12,215 bases of DNA from Phocaeicola plebeius (lineage in GTDB: Bacteria; Bacteroidota; Bacteroidia; Bacteroidales; Bacteroidaceae), in the NCBI GenBank assembly GCA_004558305.1, contig SFDG01000063.1, positions 1 through 12,215 of the forward strand. The letters are read 5' to 3'. The notes beneath the pieces were generated by a model. The model was not told where the DNA came from, ran no database searches, and was given only the letters and a program-made list of their open reading frames with translations. Position numbers and translations under genes: made by a program. Shown piece by piece: positions 8,162 to 12,215 of the stretch (the first letter of the stretch is position 1; the number at the start of each line of letters is the position of its first letter).

Positions 8162-9565
8162 ATGACTAACAGACTATCGGTTCTTTTCTTTTTATGGTTC
8201 TTTTTATGGAAGTGTCCGCTGTCCGCTGTCGCTGCCTATAAAAAAGAGATTGTGCACCCTTGCTTCATCACAGCCAATACTTCGCGGCTGGTGGTGCAGC
8301 GGATTATTTGTACGGCTGACCATACACAGCTGGATGTAGTGCTGTATGGGGAACCGGGAAGTGCGGTGAGCCTTTCCTGGAATACGTTTCTGCGTGCTCC
8401 CTTGCAGGTCTTCAGCTTGCGCGAAGCGGATATTCCTATCGGTACGACTGACCCGGAACGTTGTTTTCCGGCATCAGGACGCATGGAAGCAACGCTGTCT
8501 TTCGAGCCGGTGCCTCAGGAGGTTCATGCAGTCGATTGTGTGGAGGGAGATGCGGGCTGGACCATCTGGGGCGTGCAGCTGAGTGCGGCGGAGCCTTATG
8601 TCTATGTGCCGGAGTTCCTGCAAGGGGAGATGTCTGCTGCGGCTGACGATCTGCTAGGGGTAACCGCTGACGGTCCGGGACAGGGAATGGTCAATGGCTA
8701 TCTGCTGGGGTACGACGCGTCGATGATGGCGGTGGAAGCTGCCTTGGTGTACGACGATGGCCGGTCGGCTAATCCTGTGCGCCAGCCTGTTGCATTGAAT
8801 CCGGACGGCTCGTTTCATGCTGAAATCCTGTTGCCTTGTCCCGATACGGTTCGGCTGTACCTCAACCAGGCTTCTTTGCCGTTGCTGTTGGTCCCCGGCA
8901 AGGAGTTGACGGTATATCTGCATCTGCCTCGCCTGTCCATGGCAACCGTCCCGGAGGGTCGCCCGGAACGGAGAGAAGTGCGTTGGTGCTGGTTTGACGG
9001 AACCGCAGGGGCTGCCAATGAACGCCTTGTGAAGGGAGAAGTGCCGGCTGCATGGTTACAGCAGCGGTCGGCATTGCCGGCACAGGTATGGATGGCCTAT
9101 GCCGAACAGAGACTTCGTATTGAGGAGGAGAGGCTGCGGCGGGCAGGTTCGACGGCTGAGCCGGTGGTAATGTCGTTGCCGGAGGAGGTGTACGGGGAGG
9201 AGTTGCTGCGTCAGCTGCTTGCACCGTATCGCGGTCAGAAAGTGTTGGTCGATTGTTGGGCTACTTGGTGCGGGCCTTGTCGGAAGGCCTTGCCGCTGAT
9301 GCGTCCGCTCAAGCAGCGGTTGAAAGGAAAGGTCGTCTTTCTGTATGTCACAGGGGCTTCTTCGCCCGAAATGGCGTGGAGGGAGAGCCTGAAGAAGATT
9401 CCGGGCGTTCACTATCGGCTGACGGAGGCACAATGGACGGATTTCTGCCGGTCGGTACAGGTAGATCGCATTCCTTCCTATCTGATCGTTTCGCCCGAAG
9501 GGGAAATCACCCGTCGTTTCTTGGGCTTCCCAGGGGTGGATGAATTGTTGCGGGAACTGAAATAG
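8162..9565 (+). CDS. Secreted TlpA-like thioredoxin-fold protein with N-terminal beta domains
   Basis: This is a predicted periplasmic or membrane-anchored thiol-disulfide protein. A very hydrophobic signal sequence (FFLWFFLWKCPLSAVAA, about 9-25) could be cleaved after AVAA or could stay as an anchor; Cys18 is not in a good lipobox. Residues 26-165 form a beta-rich module with an IWGVQL strand near 135. Residues 175-260 resemble the beta-sandwich that precedes many Bacteroidales TlpA domains (NPDGSFHAEILLP, then LLLVPGKELTVYL). After a charged helical linker, the thioredoxin domain covers about 340-467: WCGPC at 369-373 with Cys370/Cys373, and the cis-proline loop RIPSY with Pro438. The active site is complete, so it is likely redox-active; the CGPC sequence does not say whether it oxidises or reduces. 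It begins 18 bases after the DUF4954 stop on the same strand and is probably the last gene of the hflX unit. The extra cysteines in the N-terminal region could be structural or substrates. Confidence 0.88.
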   Translation: MTNRLSVLFFLWFFLWKCPLSAVAAYKKEIVHPCFITANTSRLVVQRIICTADHTQLDVVLYGEPGSAVSLSWNTFLRAPLQVFSLREADIPIGTTDPERCFPASGRMEATLSFEPVPQEVHAVDCVEGDAGWTIWGVQLSAAEPYVYVPEFLQGEMSAAADDLLGVTADGPGQGMVNGYLLGYDASMMAVEAALVYDDGRSANPVRQPVALNPDGSFHAEILLPCPDTVRLYLNQASLPLLLVPGKELTVYLHLPRLSMATVPEGRPERREVRWCWFDGTAGAANERLVKGEVPAAWLQQRSALPAQVWMAYAEQRLRIEEERLRRAGSTAEPVVMSLPEEVYGEELLRQLLAPYRGQKVLVDCWATWCGPCRKALPLMRPLKQRLKGKVVFLYVTGASSPEMAWRESLKKIPGVHYRLTEAQWTDFCRSVQVDRIPSYLIVSPEGEITRRFLGFPGVDELLRELK

Positions 9566-9572
9566 TTCTTTT

Positions 9573-9599
9573 GAATGAACGGCTCTGTCAGGTTCATTC
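9573..9599. terminator. Possible terminator hairpin between convergent genes
   Basis: GAATGAAC (9573-9580) and GTTCATTC (9592-9599) form a perfect 8-bp stem with an 11-base loop in the 28-base gap between the convergent thioredoxin and hydrolase genes. The right arm covers the hydrolase stop codon. The following T-tract is short, so termination efficiency is uncertain. No other terminator is seen for either gene. Confidence 0.5.
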
Positions 9600-10961
9600 T
9601 TTGACCATCGTTTTCCCGTTGATGACATACACCCCCGGAGGTAGCATACGGTAGGCATCGATGAGTGTGGTCTGCTTGCAGACCAGACGGCCGTCGGGAC
9701 GATAGATGTCGTAAGTGCTTACCTGGGGTGCTGCGCTCCATGCGTCCTTCTGGCCTGCCGGAACAAATGCACTCAGGCAGGCTGTTGCCTTCAGTACATA
9801 GTAAAAGCCGGTGTTCGTGTGCAAATTCTTCGAACTGTCATCTATGTCGAAAGCGGTATAGCCGTTGGCGAGCAGAAAATCCGCCATCTTCTCCTGATTG
9901 AGGAAGGGAACCACCTCGTCTGTTCTTGCGTGGACGAATGTGATACGGTCAGTCTTGTCCGGTGTCCATGCCTCATAGACGAGCGAGTTCTGTTTCAGAT
10001 GGTAGATAATGTCTTTCATCGGCTCGTTAGTCTCGTCGAAGAAAGCCTGTTTCACCAGCTGGTCTATCGGTAGTCCCTGGTCCTTGGTGGTACCATAGTG
10101 GTCGTATATGAAACTGTTGATGTAGTCGGTGTCATGCTGTTTGGTGTCGAACAGTTCGGTCAGGTACGGCACGAGGCCGTCATCGAAGATGTCCTCGTTC
10201 TTTACTTTATATCCGCCGGCATCTATCATGCCGCTGAGGATAAGCGGCAAGGCCACGGGATATTGTGACAGGTTCTCTGCTGCCAGATACCGGTAGTGCG
10301 AATACATGTCGTACGAACCGCCGCCAATGATACAGTAGTCAATCTTAGGCAGTTCGTCGCTGCGATAGCCCTCTGCCACCAATCGGTTCACCCACATCCC
10401 GGAATGGCCTCCCTGTGAATAGCCGAGGTTGAGGGTCACGTCACCGAACTCGAAGCCTTCCTCTTTCAGCAGCTGGCGGCCTGCGAGGAACGCATCGATG
10501 TTCACACGGGCTGCAGCCCTTCCCTGCAGATACCTTTGGCTATGCGGTGCGTCGATACCGAATCCGAAACCATCCGACTCGATCATGATATAGTTGGTGT
10601 TGGCCAGTACACCCTCCAATGTCAGGCCACTGGTTACGTTAGTAGGACGCTGATGGTCGGCAGTGATGGTGTAATGGTTGAGCAGTCCGCATCCCTTTGC
10701 CTGGACATGCTTGTCGTGTACATCGGGGGTCATAAAGATGGCGGCTGACAGCGTGATCGGGGTTTTCCCGTCTGCATCTACGGTTCCATAGGTGAAGTCA
10801 TACCGCCAGAAACCACTACATTCCGTACGGTTCACGATGGCTGCTGCCGGTCTTGTGATTTCTTCGGCATCTGTCTGATGGTCATTGTCGGAGCAGGACG
10901 GCAAGGAAAACGTGAGGGTGGCGGCTACGGCCAGCCATATCGTAGAAAAACTTTTTTTCAT
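9594..10961 (-). CDS. Lipoprotein alpha/beta-hydrolase (esterase/lipase-like) with C-terminal sorting-like tail
   Basis: This is a predicted surface or periplasmic serine hydrolase. The frame stays open upstream to 11207, but ATG at 10961 is chosen because it gives a proper lipoprotein signal (MKKSFSTIWLAVAA...LPSC, Cys23), giving 455 residues. The hydrolase fold has the nucleophile elbow GYSQGG (Ser182), with likely Asp348 (HARTDEVVPF) and His381 (LHTNTGF) completing the triad. The segments SDGFGFG (129-135) and YLQGRAAARVNIDAF fit secretory-lipase/esterase-type hydrolases. Residues of about 415-455 (YDIYRPDGRLVCKQ, then LPPGVYVINGK) form a small beta unit resembling the C-terminal sorting domains of type IX secretion substrates. 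Having both a lipidation signal and such a tail is odd. The substrate is unknown; esters of fatty acids or acylated sugars are possible. It is transcribed against the hflX unit and away from desulfoferrodoxin, probably as a single gene. Confidence 0.88.
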   Translation of the reverse strand: MKKSFSTIWLAVAATLTFSLPSCSDNDHQTDAEEITRPAAAIVNRTECSGFWRYDFTYGTVDADGKTPITLSAAIFMTPDVHDKHVQAKGCGLLNHYTITADHQRPTNVTSGLTLEGVLANTNYIMIESDGFGFGIDAPHSQRYLQGRAAARVNIDAFLAGRQLLKEEGFEFGDVTLNLGYSQGGHSGMWVNRLVAEGYRSDELPKIDYCIIGGGSYDMYSHYRYLAAENLSQYPVALPLILSGMIDAGGYKVKNEDIFDDGLVPYLTELFDTKQHDTDYINSFIYDHYGTTKDQGLPIDQLVKQAFFDETNEPMKDIIYHLKQNSLVYEAWTPDKTDRITFVHARTDEVVPFLNQEKMADFLLANGYTAFDIDDSSKNLHTNTGFYYVLKATACLSAFVPAGQKDAWSAAPQVSTYDIYRPDGRLVCKQTTLIDAYRMLPPGVYVINGKTMVKE

Positions 10962-11040
10962 GTTGCTGATTGTATGTGGGTTATATGAAAGGACCTGTTT
11001 TGGCTGCGACAACCGGTATGCAAGGCGAATTGTCCAAAGG

Positions 11041-11048
11041 CAAAGGTA
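11041..11048 (-). promoter_or_regulatory. -7 promoter element for the lipoprotein hydrolase
   Basis: On the minus strand these bases read TACCTTTG, an exact match to the Bacteroidota -7 element TAnnTTTG and identical to the one before hflX. Transcription would start near 11033, giving a leader of about 70 bases before the ATG at 10961. No clear -33 TTTG lies at the right distance, so the promoter may be weak or need an activator. Confidence 0.5.
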
Positions 11049-11231
11049 CAAAGAATCTTTTAATTGGATGATATGGAGGAAAAGAAATTTCATACAGGCC
11101 TTCCGTGCTCTTGTCCCTTGCTGTAGACAGTGCAGTCCTGACAATTTGATGCCGGTCGTTCCGAACATTGTGGCGCGGCCAAGCGTTATTATGATGAGAC
11201 TTGACACTATTCACTCATTACCCATATAGAA

Positions 11232-11239
11232 AAAGGAGG
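11232..11239 (+). promoter_or_regulatory. Strong Shine-Dalgarno site of desulfoferrodoxin
   Basis: AAAGGAGG ends five bases before the ATG at 11245, a near-perfect ribosome-binding site that fixes this start. Apart from the hflX/DUF4954 overlap, no other gene in the window has one. I could not find a convincing TAnnTTTG promoter element between 10962 and 11231 on this strand. Confidence 0.8.
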
Positions 11240-11244
11240 TTATC

Positions 11245-11625
11245 ATGACGAAACAAACAGAAATCTACCGTTGCACCGTATGCGGCAATATGGTAGAAGT
11301 CGTACATGCCGGAGCCGGCGAACTGCATTGCTGCGGCCAGCCGATGCAACGGCTGGAAGAAAACACCGTGGATGCAGCCCGTGAGAAACACGTACCGGTA
11401 GTGGAACAGGAAGAAGGCGGCTATCGTGTCACTGTAGGTAGTGTGGAACATCCCATGCTGAAAGAACATTACATTGAATGGATTGAACTGCTGACCGAAT
11501 GCGGTGTACAGCGTTGCCGGTTGAAACCTGGTGACCGTCCGGTGGCGCATTTCAAGACCACATCTCCCGTGGTAGCTGTGCGCGAGTATTGCAACCTCCA
11601 CGGATTGTGGAAGGCAGCGCTGTAG
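11245..11625 (+). CDS. dfx: Desulfoferrodoxin (superoxide reductase)
   Basis: This enzyme reduces superoxide to hydrogen peroxide without producing oxygen, which suits an anaerobe; it acts in the cytoplasm and takes electrons from rubredoxin-like donors. Both iron centres are complete. Centre I (desulforedoxin-like, Fe bound by four cysteines) uses Cys10, Cys13, Cys29 and Cys30 (CTVC and CC). Centre II, the catalytic site, uses His49 (EKHVPV, with the conserved Glu47 and Lys48), His69, His75 (EHYIEW), Cys116 and His119 (CNLHG). The 126-residue length is normal for the two-iron class. It stands alone: the gene upstream is divergent and two hairpins lie before the next gene. The strong Shine-Dalgarno sequence suggests high translation. 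No PerR- or OxyR-like operator could be recognised by eye. Confidence 0.97.
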   Translation: MTKQTEIYRCTVCGNMVEVVHAGAGELHCCGQPMQRLEENTVDAAREKHVPVVEQEEGGYRVTVGSVEHPMLKEHYIEWIELLTECGVQRCRLKPGDRPVAHFKTTSPVVAVREYCNLHGLWKAAL

Positions 11626-11643
11626 CTGTCTCTCTTTCTGCTC

Positions 11644-11687
11644 CAAGGGTGTTCGAAAGGTGTTCAAATCCTTCTCGAACACCCTTG
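11644..11687 (+). terminator. Long hairpin after desulfoferrodoxin, without T-tract
   Basis: CAAGGGTGTTCGA (11644-11656) and TCGAACACCCTTG (11675-11687) pair perfectly over 13 bp, and AAGG (11657-11660) with CCTT (11670-11673) extends the stem, leaving a 9-base loop and one bulged C. It begins 19 bases after the dfx stop. No run of T follows, so it may protect the mRNA end or work with the next hairpin instead of terminating alone. GGTGTTC occurs twice directly (11648, 11659) and once inverted (11677). Confidence 0.6.
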
Positions 11688-11759
11688 AATGGCTATTTGA
11701 ATCTTGTTGTCGGAGGACATGGAAAATCTGTGGCTGTCATTCAGCAAGGGATGGACTGG

Positions 11760-11786
11760 AAGCCATAGATGCAAAGATGGCTTTTT
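11760..11786 (+). terminator. Probable intrinsic terminator before the last gene
   Basis: AAGCCAT (11760-11766) pairs with ATGGCTT (11777-11783) across a 10-base loop, and a run of five T (11782-11786) overlaps the end of the stem. This is a small but classical intrinsic terminator. It would stop transcripts from desulfoferrodoxin before the promoter at 11850-11883. The rest of the 298-base gap (11626-11923) holds no gene that I can support. Confidence 0.55.
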
Positions 11787-11849
11787 CGTAAAGAAGAGTC
11801 TATTGCTGTTGTGAAAAGATGTTCGGTCAACCATTGGTTTTTCATTTGT

Positions 11850-11883
11850 TTTGTTGGAATCCCACAGAAATGTTGTAACTTTG
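11850..11883 (+). promoter_or_regulatory. Bacteroidota-type promoter for the final lipoprotein gene
   Basis: TAACTTTG at 11876-11883 matches the -7 consensus TAnnTTTG exactly. Upstream, TTTG at 11850-11853 lies 22 bases away, and GTTG at 11853-11856 lies 19 bases away; either could serve as the -33 element. Transcription would start near 11890, about 34 bases before the ATG at 11924. Confidence 0.65.
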
Positions 11884-11923
11884 CTTCTGATTGTATTTAA
11901 CCATTTTAATCAATGAAAAGCGT

Positions 11924-12215
11924 ATGGCAATAGCTCGATTTTTGCGTCATTTCTGGCTCTTATGCACAGTAGCACTTCTGTCTGTCTTATATGCTTGTCA
12001 ATCAGAAGCATTAGACGGAGATTGGGAAAAGATGAAGTGGGAAAAGACCACGTATCGGCAGGTGGTGTATGAGGGAAGCTCTATGTCCTACTATCTGGTT
12101 CCTGTAGAAGGAGGGGAGTTTGTGTTCCATTGTAAGAACTACTCGTCGATATGGATGGCAGACCACCGATTTGAACAGAATGGCCAGGTATGGCACTCGT
12201 ACGACCGTTTCGACT
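11924..12215 (+). CDS. Lipoprotein of unknown function, 3' end outside window
   Basis: This frame runs open from ATG at 11924 to the window edge, 97 codons. The N-terminus is a good lipoprotein signal: Arg5 and Arg8, a hydrophobic core (HFWLLCTVALLSV) and the lipobox LYAC with Cys25. The mature part begins QSEALDGDWEKMKWEKT and continues as a short beta-rich stretch (VYEGSSMSYYLVPVEGGEFVFHC, split around residue 70). The D-W-x-x-M-K-W opening occurs in small Bacteroidales lipoproteins of unknown role; I do not recognise the family with certainty. A promoter lies directly upstream. A second ATG at 11913 reads only six codons before a stop and is not the start. Function and full length cannot be given. 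Confidence 0.75.
   Translation, partial: MAIARFLRHFWLLCTVALLSVLYACQSEALDGDWEKMKWEKTTYRQVVYEGSSMSYYLVPVEGGEFVFHCKNYSSIWMADHRFEQNGQVWHSYDRFD

Noticed and set aside
10962..11207. An 82-codon N-terminal extension of the hydrolase
   Set aside because: It would bury the lipoprotein signal peptide inside the protein and place the start upstream of the -7 element at 11041-11048.
10885..11229. A 114-codon plus-strand frame between the hydrolase and desulfoferrodoxin
   Set aside because: It overlaps the start of the hydrolase and its promoter, and the translation shows no family features or ribosome-binding site.
11201..11230. TTGACA and TATAGA with an 18-base spacer before desulfoferrodoxin, like an E. 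coli sigma-70 promoter
   Set aside because: Bacteroidota use different promoter elements, and the implied start would fall within the Shine-Dalgarno sequence at 11232-11239, removing the ribosome-binding site from the transcript.
11913..11933. A six-codon frame (MKSVWQ) overlapping the start of the last lipoprotein gene
   Set aside because: It is too short to support as a leader peptide; there is no run of regulatory codons or paired hairpins, and the ATG at 11924 gives a proper lipoprotein signal.

Overview
The window looks like a chromosomal segment from the order Bacteroidales, probably a gut Bacteroides or Phocaeicola-type organism. The support is a SusC/SusD outer-membrane pair, lipoproteins with Bacteroidales-style signal peptides, A-rich rather than Shine-Dalgarno leaders before most genes, and several matches to the Bacteroidota -7 promoter element TAnnTTTG. 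It has no rRNA, tRNA, CRISPR array or recognisable insertion sequence. I cannot name the species.

Layout. At 1-214 is the C-terminal end of an AAA-ATPase-like protein carrying a PD-(D/E)XK nuclease domain. At 423-4750 is a SusC/SusD pair. The SusC frame is open for 958 codons but lacks its signal peptide and nearly all of its N-terminal carboxypeptidase-like domain; SusD is intact. The pair ends at a strong hairpin terminator (4785-4846). At 4902-9565 three genes run head to tail: hflX (ribosome-associated GTPase), a DUF4954 beta-helix protein overlapping it by ATGA, and a secreted TlpA-like thioredoxin protein. They appear to share one promoter at 4839-4868. Converging from the other strand is a lipoprotein alpha/beta-hydrolase (9594-10961) with a tail resembling type IX secretion sorting domains. 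At 11245-11625 is desulfoferrodoxin (superoxide reductase), followed by two hairpins. The window ends inside a lipoprotein of unknown function that has its own good promoter.

How the genes relate. SusC and SusD would form a TonB-driven nutrient importer with a lipoprotein lid, but no glycosidase or regulator accompanies them and the SusC cannot be exported as written. HflX, DUF4954 and the thioredoxin are probably co-transcribed; a shared job is not evident. Desulfoferrodoxin and HflX both fit stress survival in an anaerobe but are in separate units.

The best candidate for something unusual is the headless yet undecayed SusC next to a nuclease-domain gene. It could be a silent cassette in a SusC-shuffling system, or a receptor split by insertion. 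The sequence upstream of this window would decide.
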